DNA from: Kribbella pittospori
GTDB lineage: Bacteria; Actinomycetota; Actinomycetes; Propionibacteriales; Kribbellaceae
Direction of reading: 5' to 3'
DNA: 64,000 nucleotides
NCBI RefSeq assembly: GCF_004331465.1
Contig: NZ_SJKB01000010.1
Coordinates: 310,001 to 374,000, forward strand
A program made the position numbers and the translations under genes. Below, piece after piece: positions 41,327-50,587 of the stretch. Below the pieces are notes generated by a model. It searched no databases and had not been told where the DNA came from. It was given only the letters and a program-made list of their open reading frames with translations. Each line of letters opens with the position of its first letter. Within the stretch, counting starts at the first letter, position 1.

Positions 41327-42820
41327 GTGACCGACCGTCTGAACGTGCTGGTCGTCATGGCTGACGAGCAGAGCTGGAACACGATGGGCTGGACCGGCAA
41401 CCCCGCGGCGCGGACGCCGCACCTGGATGAACTGGCGGAGGAGTCGACCGTCTTCGACGCGTGCTACACGCCGTTCCCACTGTGCTGCCCGGCGCGGACG
41501 AGTCTGTGGACCGGCCTGATGCCGCGGCATCACGGCGTACTGGGGAACTGGCGGCCGATCGAGTCGCAGTTGCGTTCGACGGGCGTCGCGCAGGCGTTCG
41601 CCGCCGCGGGCTATCACACGCACTACAACGGCAAGTGGCACGTTCCCGGTACGACGCCGGACCGGATGGGGTGGGCGGACAGCAGTGCGATTCCCGCCGT
41701 ACTGCGTGGACAGGATCGCGGGCGGTACATCGAGGAGTACCGCTCCTGGGCGGGCGAACGAGGCTACGAGTTCGACCCGGACCACATCGAGAACCTCACC
41801 GCCTCCGACCTCGCAGCGCTGGCCGAGCGGCCGTACGCGACCTCGAGTGTCCCGTTGGAGTCGTTCCTCGAGAACTGGCAGTGCGACAGGTTCCTGGCCG
41901 GGCTCGACCAACGTCCCTCGGACAAGCCATGGCTGGCCGTGTGCTCGTTCAACGCACCGCACTTCCCGATGCTCGTCCCGAGCCCGTACGACAAACTCAT
42001 CGATCGCGACCAGGTGAGGCTGCCGGAGAGTTGGTCGACGGGTACGGCGACCAAGCCGCGCGAGGTTCGGGAGTCACACTTCGCCCGCGACTTCGAGAGC
42101 CTCACCGAGCAGGACTGGATCGAGGTCACCAGCCACTACCTCGGGCTGTGCGCCCTCGTCGACAGCCAGTTCGGCCGGATCCGCCAGTACCTCGAGGACG
42201 CCGGCGAGTGGGACCGGACAGTCGTCGTCTTCACCTCCGATCACGGCGACCTGATGGGCGCCCATCGGCTGATGGAGAAGGGCCACTGGCTGCACTACGA
42301 GGAAGATCTCCGGGTGCCGTTGATCGTGCGTCATCCGGACGGCCGGCGAAGCCGCAACGCCAACTTCGTATCGCTGTGCGACATCGGGCCGACGCTGACC
42401 GAGGTCGCCGGGGTGCCCTGGCACGAGGAGCACGACGGGCGTTCGTTCGCGGCGATGCTCGGCACCGACTCCGCTGCACCGACGCGCGACTACGTGACCG
42501 CCGAGACCATGCTGCACGACGGTCGTCCCGGCGGAAACGGAGATCCGTTCCATGCAAGGGATTGGCGGTACCCGAGAGACGGTCTGAACCTGTCCATCCG
42601 TACTGCGGATCATCGCTACATCTTCCGGTCTCATGACGAGGCCGAGCTGTACGACCTGGCTGCCGACCCCTGGGAGCAGCACAACATCGCGGCCACGGCC
42701 GAAGGAGCACCGACGGCGGCGTCGCTGGCCAAGCTCCTCGCGGACGAGGTGGCCGACGTACTTCCCGACGCCGCGGCCTTGGTCCGCGCCGGCTCACCGA
42801 AAGCGAAGGCCACATCATGA
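41327..42820 (+). CDS. cytoplasmic type I sulfatase (locus C, first)
   Basis: A sulfatase-family enzyme of 497 residues that would remove a sulfate ester from a carbohydrate. The formylglycine motif C-x-P-x-R appears as CCPARTSLWTG with the modifiable cysteine at residue 53; the metal aspartate lies in VVMADEQSW, and FTSDHGDLMGAH gives the later metal site. There is no signal peptide, so it acts inside the cell. GTG 41327 was chosen because AAGGTGA precedes it; GTG 41318 is possible. It overlaps the binding-protein gene by 4 bp. Activation needs a formylglycine-generating enzyme, which is not in this window. Confidence 0.88.
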   Translation: MTDRLNVLVVMADEQSWNTMGWTGNPAARTPHLDELAEESTVFDACYTPFPLCCPARTSLWTGLMPRHHGVLGNWRPIESQLRSTGVAQAFAAAGYHTHYNGKWHVPGTTPDRMGWADSSAIPAVLRGQDRGRYIEEYRSWAGERGYEFDPDHIENLTASDLAALAERPYATSSVPLESFLENWQCDRFLAGLDQRPSDKPWLAVCSFNAPHFPMLVPSPYDKLIDRDQVRLPESWSTGTATKPREVRESHFARDFESLTEQDWIEVTSHYLGLCALVDSQFGRIRQYLEDAGEWDRTVVVFTSDHGDLMGAHRLMEKGHWLHYEEDLRVPLIVRHPDGRRSRNANFVSLCDIGPTLTEVAGVPWHEEHDGRSFAAMLGTDSAAPTRDYVTAETMLHDGRPGGNGDPFHARDWRYPRDGLNLSIRTADHRYIFRSHDEAELYDLAADPWEQHNIAATAEGAPTAASLAKLLADEVADVLPDAAALVRAGSPKAKATS

Positions 42821-44133
42821 CCCGCACACACCTGTCCCGGCGTACGTTCCTGCAGCTGGGTGCCGCTGCGGCCGGAGTCGCCGCCGTCTCCTCCTGCTCC
42901 CGCGGCCTCGGTGGTTCCTCGTCGAGCGGCGGAGAGGGCTCCAGCTCGGCGCTGGAGTTCATGTTCTGGGGCGAGGGTGACCAGAACAAGAAGCTCATCG
43001 AGGCCCTCGACGTCTACCAGAAGAGCGAGGGTGCGGCGAAGGTCAACCCGCAGTACTCCGGGTTCTCGGGGTACTACGACAAGCTCGCCACCCGAGTTGC
43101 CGGCGGCAACCCGCCGGACGTGTTCCAGATCCACCTGCCGTACCTGATGGAGTACGTCAAGCGCGGTGCGGTGCAGCCGCTGGACCAGTACAAGGACGAC
43201 CTCGGTCTGGACTCGATGCCCGACTACGTGTCGACCACGATCAAGGCCGACGGCAAGTACTACTTCGCCCTGCTCGGCGCCGCGACCCAGCCGGCCATCA
43301 TCGTCAACACGACGAAACTCAAGGCGCTCGGCCTGGCCGCGCCCAGCCCCGACTGGACGCTCGACCAGTACAAGGCCACGATGGCGGAGGTCTGGGGCAA
43401 GAGCGGGCACAAGCTCGCCGGTACGGCGGATCTGGGCGGCAGCCCGATCGCCCTCGAGTCGTTCCTGCGCGGTCGCGGCAAGGCGCTGTTCGGCGACGCC
43501 GGCTCGCTCGGGTTCAGTCAGGACGACATGGCGGCCTGGCTGCAGCTCTGGCAGGACCTGCGGGGCAACGGAGCCGCCGTACCGATGGCCTTGACGGCGG
43601 CGGCGACCGGGTTCCAGAACGACCCGGTGACGGTCGGCAAGGCGGCATACACCGGTACAGCGACGTCGCGGGGCCTGCCGTCGATGCAGAGCCTGACGAA
43701 GGACGCGTTGAGTCTCGGCACGTTCCCGTCCGGTGGCGCGGGCTCGCAGCCCGGCACGAACATCATTCCGGCCGGCTGGTTCGCGATCTCGCCCAAGTCG
43801 AAGAACATCGAGGGCGCCGTGTCGATGCTGAAGTTCCTCACCAGCAAGCCGGAGGCGGCCAACGCGATGGGCCTGGCCCGTGGCGTCCCGATTCCCGACG
43901 ACATTCGCGCCACGATCGCGACGTCCGCGACGGGTCTGAACAAGCTGGTGCTCGAGAACTACGCTCTCGTCGAGTCGAAGGGTCCGGCGGCGCTGCAGAT
44001 GTACCCGCCCGGCGCGAGCAAGCTCCTGCAGACCTCGCTGCCGAACGCGAACCAGGTCGTCGGCTTCGGCAAGAGCACGGTGGCTCAGGCGGTGACCAAG
44101 TTCTTCGCGGACGCTCAGGCCGCGCTCAAGTGA
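42817..44133 (+). CDS. Tat-type sugar-binding lipoprotein of locus C importer
   Basis: An extracytoplasmic solute-binding protein (family 1) of 438 residues. The signal is unusual: a twin-arginine motif SRRTFLQ at residues 8-14 followed by a lipobox-like VSSC near residue 27, so it is probably a Tat-exported lipoprotein. The binding fold follows (LEFMFWGEGDQNKKLIEALD; GNPPDVFQIHLPYL; IIPAGWFAISPKSKN). It should serve the permeases at 46435 and 47345, although a regulator and an enzyme gene separate them. It overlaps both neighbours by 4 bp. Confidence 0.88.
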   Translation: MTRTHLSRRTFLQLGAAAAGVAAVSSCSRGLGGSSSSGGEGSSSALEFMFWGEGDQNKKLIEALDVYQKSEGAAKVNPQYSGFSGYYDKLATRVAGGNPPDVFQIHLPYLMEYVKRGAVQPLDQYKDDLGLDSMPDYVSTTIKADGKYYFALLGAATQPAIIVNTTKLKALGLAAPSPDWTLDQYKATMAEVWGKSGHKLAGTADLGGSPIALESFLRGRGKALFGDAGSLGFSQDDMAAWLQLWQDLRGNGAAVPMALTAAATGFQNDPVTVGKAAYTGTATSRGLPSMQSLTKDALSLGTFPSGGAGSQPGTNIIPAGWFAISPKSKNIEGAVSMLKFLTSKPEAANAMGLARGVPIPDDIRATIATSATGLNKLVLENYALVESKGPAALQMYPPGASKLLQTSLPNANQVVGFGKSTVAQAVTKFFADAQAALK

Positions 44134-45359
44134 GTACTGCCTGCCAGGGCCGGCGGCTGCGGTCGGCGCAGCCGTTCGACGTCCGGCAGCAGAACTACTC
44201 GGCGATCCTGCGTGCGGTGATGCAGCACGGTCCGATCGCGCGGTCGGAGCTCTCCGGGCTCACGGGGATGGCGACGGGCACGATGACCAAGCTCACCGGG
44301 CTCCTGTCCGAGGCGGGTCTGCTGCGTGAACTGCCGGCCGAGTCCGGTCAGGGCGCGCTCGGCCGGCCGCGAACGCCGATGGTTGTCGACAATCGGACCC
44401 ATCGCGTGGTCGGCGTACATTTCGGGCTGCGCCGTACGACGGTCTGCCTACTGGATCTCCGTGGCGCGCTGCTGGCCGAGGTGCGACTTCCGCATCGTCG
44501 ACGCGGCTTCGAGCCGCTCGTCGCCCAGGCGGTCGAGGGGATCCAGGAGCTGACGTCGCGGACCCCGGGCAGGATTCTGGGTGTCGGCGCGAGCACCGGC
44601 GGCTGGGTCGATCGTGAAGCCGGTGTGGTGCGTGACCAGCGGGTACTGCGGTGGCGCGACGCTCCGCTGCGGGACGCGCTGGCGGGTGGTCTGGGGATGC
44701 CTACGGAGGTCGACTCCAGCTTCCGGGCGCTGGCCATGGCCGAGCGCTGGTTCGGTGGCGCCCAGGGTGTGGACGATCTGATCGGGCTGTTCGTCGGGAA
44801 CGTCGTGGGTGCCGGGTTCATGCTCGGCGGCCGGGTGTTCCCGGGGTACTGCGCGGCCGCGGGGACGGTCGATCATCTGTCGGTAGGCGTGACGGCCGAC
44901 GAGGTCTGTTCCTGCGGACGGCGAGACTGCCTGCACGTGGCGGCCAGCGATCTCGCCGTACTGGCGCGTGCCCGCAAGGAAGGCTTGATCGGGACGCGAG
45001 GGACGCTGGAGCGGCTCGTCCAGGCGGCTCGGGACGGCGATGCGCGTGCTGACGGTCTGTTGGTCGCGAGAGCGGAGTTGGTCGGTGTTGCGGCCGGCAC
45101 GTTGATCGACATGCTCGACCCCGAGGTGGTCGTCGTCAGCGGTGGTGTGGTCGATGCGCCGGAATACCTCGAGTCCGTCCAGCGGGGAGCGCGTGCGTAC
45201 CTGCGCGACAAGCGTCCGGTGGACGTCGACTCCGTGGTGCGGCTGAGCGCGTTCGGCACGGACGGCGTCGCCGTGTCGGCGGCCAGCGTGATCCTCGATC
45301 GGATCTACGCGGCGCCTGCGGAGTTCGTCCCCGGATTGCTCGAGCTGCGCTATGGGTGA
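44130..45359 (+). CDS. ROK-family regulator inside locus C operon
   Basis: A repressor of 409 residues. The N-terminal winged helix is DVRQQNYSAILRAVMQHGPIARSELSGLTGMATGTMTKLTGLL; the C-terminal ROK sugar domain has LGVGASTGGWVD, FVGNVVGAGFMLGG and the zinc motif CSCGRRDC. The kinase-type E-x-G-H is TVDH here, so it is a regulator, not a kinase. The GTG start overlaps the binding-protein stop. It is a close paralogue of the ROK protein at 52572. It probably controls the 41.2-kb promoter. Confidence 0.88.
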   Translation: MSTACQGRRLRSAQPFDVRQQNYSAILRAVMQHGPIARSELSGLTGMATGTMTKLTGLLSEAGLLRELPAESGQGALGRPRTPMVVDNRTHRVVGVHFGLRRTTVCLLDLRGALLAEVRLPHRRRGFEPLVAQAVEGIQELTSRTPGRILGVGASTGGWVDREAGVVRDQRVLRWRDAPLRDALAGGLGMPTEVDSSFRALAMAERWFGGAQGVDDLIGLFVGNVVGAGFMLGGRVFPGYCAAAGTVDHLSVGVTADEVCSCGRRDCLHVAASDLAVLARARKEGLIGTRGTLERLVQAARDGDARADGLLVARAELVGVAAGTLIDMLDPEVVVVSGGVVDAPEYLESVQRGARAYLRDKRPVDVDSVVRLSAFGTDGVAVSAASVILDRIYAAPAEFVPGLLELRYG

Positions 45360-46431
45360 CATCGACTCGGTGGAAGTCTGGTCGTACCGGGCTTCGCGGC
45401 GAAGCACGTGGGTGATGGTGGAAGTGGTTGCCGACGGCACCCGAGGTGTCGGCGAGCTCTCCGACGGAGCACCGCTGGGCGCCTTGGTGAACGCCGCCTG
45501 CTCGGTCAGCTCGGTGGTGATCGGGCTGCCGTTGGACGTGGCCCGGACGACGCTGAGTCGGCAGCTGGAGAAGCTGAGGACCGCCGGTGAGGACGCCTTC
45601 CTGTGGTCTACCGTCCTGGGCGGATACGAGGCCGCCTTCGCGGACCTGCAGGCACGCCTCGAGGGCAGACCTCTCTCGACGTCTCTCGGCCTCGGCGAAC
45701 CGCAGCCCGTGCGCCTGTACGCCAACCTCAACCGCCGGTACGGCGGCGATGGTCCGGAGGCGATCCTCGCGGCCGCAGCAGATGCCGTGAGCAACGGATT
45801 CCCCGCCGTGAAGGTGGCGCCGTTCCTGGACAACCACGCCCGCGGCGTGACCGGCGACCAGTTGGTTGACGAAGGCATCGAACTCGTCGCACGCGTTCGG
45901 GATGCACTTCCGAGCGACGTACGGCTCATGGCCGACTGTCACCACCTGGTCCCTGCCGAGCTGCTGGACGTCGTCGTCCGGGAGCTGGCGCCGATGGGGC
46001 TGCACTGGGTCGAGGACCTCGTGCACGTCGGTGACCGGTCCGGGTTGGAACGGGCTGCAGCCGGTGGACTCGCACTGGCCGCGGGGGAGCACATCTGGAA
46101 TCCGGAGATCGCCGCGGCAGCGTGTGCCACTGGCGCGCTCCGGTACTGGTTGGTCGATCCCAAGCACGCCGGCGGACCGGTCGGCGTCGTACGGATCGCC
46201 GAAGCGGTCGGAGCTACGCAGTTGACCTTCCACAATCCGAGCGGCCCGGTCGGCACCGCGCACGCGGCTCACCTCGCCGGGCTGGGCGGTACGACGACCT
46301 GGCTCGAGTACGCGTGGGGCGAAGCGGATCGCACCGCTTTCCTCGAGCCTGCCGAGCCCGTGAACGACGGAATCATCCGGCCGACCGGTCCGGGCATCGG
46401 GTGCCTGCCCCGTTCCCGCCGAGAGGAGTGA
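45352..46431 (+). CDS. enolase-superfamily sugar-acid dehydratase-like enzyme
   Basis: A mandelate racemase/muconate lactonizing-type enzyme of 359 residues. Metal ligands are seen in LMADCHH, LHWVEDLV and LAAGEHIW; the D-x-K-H-A-G-G segment (YWLVDPKHAGG) and LTFHNPSGPVGTAHAAHL resemble sugar-acid dehydratases. The K-x-K base motif is degenerate (AVKVAPF has only one lysine). It may dehydrate or epimerise a sugar acid. It overlaps the ROK gene by 8 bp and has no clear ribosome site, so translation is probably coupled. Confidence 0.8.
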   Translation: MGDIDSVEVWSYRASRRSTWVMVEVVADGTRGVGELSDGAPLGALVNAACSVSSVVIGLPLDVARTTLSRQLEKLRTAGEDAFLWSTVLGGYEAAFADLQARLEGRPLSTSLGLGEPQPVRLYANLNRRYGGDGPEAILAAAADAVSNGFPAVKVAPFLDNHARGVTGDQLVDEGIELVARVRDALPSDVRLMADCHHLVPAELLDVVVRELAPMGLHWVEDLVHVGDRSGLERAAAGGLALAAGEHIWNPEIAAAACATGALRYWLVDPKHAGGPVGVVRIAEAVGATQLTFHNPSGPVGTAHAAHLAGLGGTTTWLEYAWGEADRTAFLEPAEPVNDGIIRPTGPGIGCLPRSRREE

Positions 46432-46434
46432 TCC

Positions 46435-47355
46435 ATGGCAATCACCTATCCGACGATCCGCGGCGAGCGGAAACGTCGTACCCGCTATCAGAACGGCTGG
46501 GCACTGGCCTTCCTGGCACCGTGGCTGGTGGGCTTCCTGGCCTTCACCGCCGGTCCGATGCTGATGTCGCTGTATCTCGCCTTCACCGACTACGACCTGC
46601 TGTCGGCACCGAAGTGGATCGGTGCGGGCAACTTCAGCCGGATGTTCGGCGCCGATCCGCTCTTCCTGCAGTCCCTGAAGGTGACCGCGATCTATGTCTT
46701 CGTCGGTACGCCGCTGAGTCTGACCTTCGCCCTCGCCGTCGCGGTGGTCCTCAACCGGGGACTGCGCGGCCTCGACTTCTATCGCTCGGCCATCTACCTC
46801 CCGTCGCTGTTCGGTGGCAGCGTGGCGATCGCGGTGCTGTGGCGGAAGGTCTTCAACGGCGACGGGCTGGTCAACCAGGTGCTGGCCCTTGTCGGGATCC
46901 ACGGCCCGTCCTGGATCTCCGAACCGCACACCGCGCTGGGCACGTTGATCGCGCTCGAGGTGTGGCAGTTCGGTGCCCCGATGGTGATCTTCCTGGCCGG
47001 GCTCCGGCAGATACCGCGGGAGTTCTACGAGGCGGCGCAGGTCGACGGCGCGAGCCGGTGGCGCCAGTTCTGGAGCATCACGATGCCGTTGCTGAGTCCG
47101 ATCCTGTTCTTCAATCTCACCCTGCAACTGATCCGGTCGTTCCAGGCGTTCGCGCCGGCGTTCATCATCAGCGACGGATCGGGCGGGCCGGCCGACTCCA
47201 CGCTCTTCTACTCCCTTTACCTCTATCAGGAGGGGTTCGTGAACTTCGACATGGGCTACGCGGCGGCGATGGCCTGGATGCTGGTGCTGCTGGCCGGCGC
47301 GGTCGTCGCGGTCAACTTCATCTTCAGCCGGTACTGGGTGCACTATGGCGACTGA
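46435..47355 (+). CDS. CUT1-family sugar ABC permease (MalF-like)
   Basis: An inner-membrane permease of 306 residues, six spans starting with WALAFLAPWLVGFLAFTAGP; EAA loop YEAAQVDGASRWRQFWSITMPLLSP. ATG 46435 follows GAGGAG. It works with the permease at 47345, whose gene overlaps its end by 11 bp. Confidence 0.9.
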   Translation: MAITYPTIRGERKRRTRYQNGWALAFLAPWLVGFLAFTAGPMLMSLYLAFTDYDLLSAPKWIGAGNFSRMFGADPLFLQSLKVTAIYVFVGTPLSLTFALAVAVVLNRGLRGLDFYRSAIYLPSLFGGSVAIAVLWRKVFNGDGLVNQVLALVGIHGPSWISEPHTALGTLIALEVWQFGAPMVIFLAGLRQIPREFYEAAQVDGASRWRQFWSITMPLLSPILFFNLTLQLIRSFQAFAPAFIISDGSGGPADSTLFYSLYLYQEGFVNFDMGYAAAMAWMLVLLAGAVVAVNFIFSRYWVHYGD

Positions 47356-48238
47356 GCGACTTGCCGCGATCCGGGACGACGCCGACAGCCGTCCGGCCGT
47401 CCGCCGCTGGGCGCCGGGACGGCGCCTGCTCGCCCACTTCGCGCTCATCGTGGTCACACTCGTCATGCTCTATCCACTGGTGTGGATGGTGGCGAGCTCC
47501 TTCAAACCGACCGACGAGATCTTCTCCCAGCCCGGGCTGATTCCGCGTCACCTGCAGCCGTCGAACTACGCCGAGGGCTGGCGGGGAGTGTCCACCGCGT
47601 TCAGCATCTTCATCGAGAACTCCTTGCTGATCTCGCTGTTCGCGATCGTCGGCAACGTGATCTCGTGCAGCCTCGCCGCGTTCGCGTTCGCACGGCTCAA
47701 CTTCCTCGGACGGCGGATCGCCTACGCGACGATGCTGGTGACGCTGATGCTACCGACCCACGTCACGCTGGTGCCGCAGTACATCTTGTTCAACAAGCTG
47801 GGCTGGGTGAACACGTTCTATCCCTTGTTCGTGCCGCACTTCTTCGCCGTCGACGCGTTCTTCGTGCTGTTGATGGTGCAGTTCATCCGGTCGCTGCCGC
47901 GCGAGCTGGACGAGGCCGCCCGGCTGGACGGCTGCAATCCGTGGAAGACGTACCGCTACATCGTGTTCCCGCTGTTGCGGCCGGCGCTGGTCACCACGAT
48001 CATCTTCACGTTCATCTGGACGTACAACGACTTCTTCAAGCAGCTCATCTACCTCAACGACGTCGAGCTGTTCACCGTACCGTTGGGGCTGCGCCAGTTC
48101 CTCGACTCGACCGGCGACTCGTCCTGGGGCCCGATGCTTGCCATGAGCACCGTTGCCCTCCTCCCGCCGCTCGTGCTGTTCATCACGTTCCAGCGGAGGA
48201 TCGTCGACGGAGTCGCCACCTCGGGCCTGAAGGGATGA
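47345..48238 (+). CDS. CUT1-family sugar ABC permease (MalG-like)
   Basis: An inner-membrane permease of 297 residues, six spans starting with FALIVVTLVMLYPLVWMVAS; EAA loop DEAARLDGCNPWKTYRYIVFPLLRPA. It overlaps the previous permease gene by 11 bp and the SDR gene by 4 bp. No ATPase is encoded in locus C. Confidence 0.9.
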   Translation: MATERLAAIRDDADSRPAVRRWAPGRRLLAHFALIVVTLVMLYPLVWMVASSFKPTDEIFSQPGLIPRHLQPSNYAEGWRGVSTAFSIFIENSLLISLFAIVGNVISCSLAAFAFARLNFLGRRIAYATMLVTLMLPTHVTLVPQYILFNKLGWVNTFYPLFVPHFFAVDAFFVLLMVQFIRSLPRELDEAARLDGCNPWKTYRYIVFPLLRPALVTTIIFTFIWTYNDFFKQLIYLNDVELFTVPLGLRQFLDSTGDSSWGPMLAMSTVALLPPLVLFITFQRRIVDGVATSGLKG

Positions 48239-48954
48239 GATCCGTTGCACTGGTGACGGGCGCCGGCGGCGGCATCGGCTCCGCGGTCGCGTCGACTCTC
48301 GCGACACGCGGTTGGGCGGTGGTCGGCGTCGACCTGGTTGACCGGCCGGATTGCCTCGACGCGGTGGAGTGGGTCGTGGGTGATGTCCGCGATGAGACGA
48401 GCATTGACCGCGCGGTCGAGTCGGCGGCTCGGCTGGGACGGTTGAGTGGCTTGGTGACGGCGACGTTGACCGAGCATCGTGGTGCGCTCGGGAGCCTCGA
48501 CCGACGTTCCCTCGCTGAGGCGTACGACGTACAGGTCGCCGCGGCCTGGGCTTGGAGTACGGCGGTAGCCGATGCGGCGTCGGGCGACGGATCGATCGTC
48601 CACATCTCGAGCGTGCATGCGCAGCGGGCAGTGCCCGGCATGGCGGCGTACGCGATGGGCAAGGCCGCGCTGGACGCGTTGGTCAGGGCCGGCGCGGTGG
48701 AGTGGGGCCCGCAGGGTGTTCGCTGCAACGCCGTCCTTCCGGGCTTCGTTCCGGTGCCGCGGAACAAGGAACGGTGGTCCGATCCGACTGCTGCCGAAAG
48801 CCTGCTGGCCGAGCATCCACTCGGCCGTTTCGTCACCGCCGAGGACGTGGCGCAGGTCGTTGCCTTCCTCCTCGGACCGTATGCCCGGGGAGTGACAGGG
48901 GCGTCGCTACCGGTCGACGGAGGAATGCTCGCCACGTTGCCACGGTGGGCCTGA
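48235..48954 (+). CDS. short-chain dehydrogenase/reductase
   Basis: A cytoplasmic NAD(P)-dependent SDR of 239 residues. The cofactor motif TGAGGGIGSA is at residues 8-17, the acidic residue of VVGVDLVD suggests NAD, the catalytic serine is in VHISSVHA, and the tyrosine and lysine are in YAMGKAALDAL. The closing VTGASLPVDGG is standard. It probably oxidises the sugar released from the imported glycan. ATG 48235 overlaps the permease stop (ATGA). Confidence 0.9.
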   Translation: MRSVALVTGAGGGIGSAVASTLATRGWAVVGVDLVDRPDCLDAVEWVVGDVRDETSIDRAVESAARLGRLSGLVTATLTEHRGALGSLDRRSLAEAYDVQVAAAWAWSTAVADAASGDGSIVHISSVHAQRAVPGMAAYAMGKAALDALVRAGAVEWGPQGVRCNAVLPGFVPVPRNKERWSDPTAAESLLAEHPLGRFVTAEDVAQVVAFLLGPYARGVTGASLPVDGGMLATLPRWA

Positions 48955-48985
48955 TGCGAACACGTGAAGCTCTTGGAGGCCTTGT

Positions 48986-50575
48986 ATGGAAACGAATGTC
49001 CTCATCATCCTCGTCGATGACATGGGGTACTCCGACATCGGCTGCTACGGTGGCGAGATCGGTACGCCGAACATCGACCGGCTCGCCGGGAACGGCGCCC
49101 GCCTGACGAACTTCTACAACACCGCCCGCTGCAGCCCGTCGCGCGCGTCGCTGCTGACCGGCCTGCACCCACACCAGACCGGCGTCGCCGAACTGGTGAA
49201 CAACGACGGTCCCGGTGGCTATCCAGGCAGCCTCACCGAGGGATGCGCCACGCTGGCAGAGACCTTCCGGACCGCCGGCTATCACACGCACATGACGGGC
49301 AAATGGCACCTGTCCAACGAACGTGAGCAGCCGGATCGGAGCTGGCCGACGCGTCGTGGGTTCGAGCGCTTCTGGGGGACGATCAGCGGCGCCGGCAGCT
49401 ACTTCCAGACCACCACGCTGCACGACGGCGAGACGCCCGTACCGCTGTCCGAGCTCGGCCCGGATTTCTACTACACCGACGAGATCGGCTCGCACGCGGC
49501 GGCGGCGATCCGCGACGCCGCCGACGACGAGCGCCCGTTCTTCGGGTACGTCGCCTTCACCGCGCCGCACTGGCCGCTGCACGCGAAGGAGTCCGATCTG
49601 GCCGAGACCCGCGGCCTGTTCGACGAGGGCTGGGACGTACTGCGGACCCGCCGTCGGCAGCGCCAGCTCGATGCCGGCATCTGCGCGGAGGACGCGACGC
49701 TCGACCGCCGCGATCCGGCCGTTCCGGCGTGGACGGACGAACCCGAGCAGAAGTGGCAGCTCGAGAGGATGGAGACGTACGCCGCTCAGGTGCGCGCCAT
49801 GGACCGAGCCGTCGGCACGATTCTCACCGCGCTGGAAGAGACCGGACAGGCCGGCAACTCGATCGTGCTCTTTCTGTCCGACAACGGTGGCTGCGCGGAG
49901 GAGCTCCGCAGCGATCCCGAGGGCGCGGCTCGGTTCCGGCAGCACCACTTGATCATCCCGCCCAGTGCGCCCGACGGTACGCCGATGCGCGTGGGCAACT
50001 CGCCCGACATCAGTCCGGGGACCGCGGACACCTACACCAGCTACGGTCAGGCCTGGGCGAACCTCTCGAACACGCCGTTTCGCCTGTACAAGCGGTGGGT
50101 GCACGAAGGTGGCATCTCGACCCCGCTGATCGTGTCGTGGCCGGACGGTGGCCTGTCCGACGGCGTGATCGACGCGCCGCACCAGCTGACCGACATCGCG
50201 CCGACGTTGCTAGAGGCAACCGGTGTGTCGCCGCTCGCCGAGCGCGATGGGCACGAGCTGCCTGCGCTGCCAGGCGTCAGCATGCTCGAGCTGCTCCGTG
50301 GTGGCGAGGCCGAACCACACGATCTCTGCTGGGAACACATCGGCAACGCGGCGATCCGCTCCGATCGCTGGAAGCTGGTCCGCGAGTACGAAGGACCCTG
50401 GGAGCTGTACGACCTGCTGTCCGACCGGAGCGAGAGCAACAACCTGGGCGACGAGCAGCCGGAACGCGTCAAGGAGCTGGCGGATCGCTGGCAGACCTGG
50501 GCGAACACGGTCGGCGTCATCCCGTACGGCGACGTACTCGCGGCCCGCGCCACGATGCCCAACCAGCCTGCCTGA
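48986..50575 (+). CDS. cytoplasmic arylsulfatase-type sulfatase (locus C, second)
   Basis: A sulfatase of 529 residues. Metal aspartates D11-D12 are in ILVDDMGYSD; the formylglycine cysteine is C49 in CSPSRASLLTG; later family motifs are GKWHLSNE, and FLSDNGG for the second metal site. There is no signal peptide. The longer form with GYSDIGCYGGEIGTPNIDRL is the arylsulfatase A-like type, so it probably has a different regiospecificity from the sulfatase at 41327. ATG 48986 follows TTGGAGG. It lies in the locus C operon before the GH51-like gene. Confidence 0.9.
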   Translation: METNVLIILVDDMGYSDIGCYGGEIGTPNIDRLAGNGARLTNFYNTARCSPSRASLLTGLHPHQTGVAELVNNDGPGGYPGSLTEGCATLAETFRTAGYHTHMTGKWHLSNEREQPDRSWPTRRGFERFWGTISGAGSYFQTTTLHDGETPVPLSELGPDFYYTDEIGSHAAAAIRDAADDERPFFGYVAFTAPHWPLHAKESDLAETRGLFDEGWDVLRTRRRQRQLDAGICAEDATLDRRDPAVPAWTDEPEQKWQLERMETYAAQVRAMDRAVGTILTALEETGQAGNSIVLFLSDNGGCAEELRSDPEGAARFRQHHLIIPPSAPDGTPMRVGNSPDISPGTADTYTSYGQAWANLSNTPFRLYKRWVHEGGISTPLIVSWPDGGLSDGVIDAPHQLTDIAPTLLEATGVSPLAERDGHELPALPGVSMLELLRGGEAEPHDLCWEHIGNAAIRSDRWKLVREYEGPWELYDLLSDRSESNNLGDEQPERVKELADRWQTWANTVGVIPYGDVLAARATMPNQPA

Positions 50576-50587
50576 GGAGGTGCAGAC

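Noticed and set aside
45136..47466. Open frame of about 776 codons on the minus strand.
   Set aside because: Antisense to ROK, enolase-type and permease genes; composition rich in Arg, His, Asp and Gln is typical of shadow frames.
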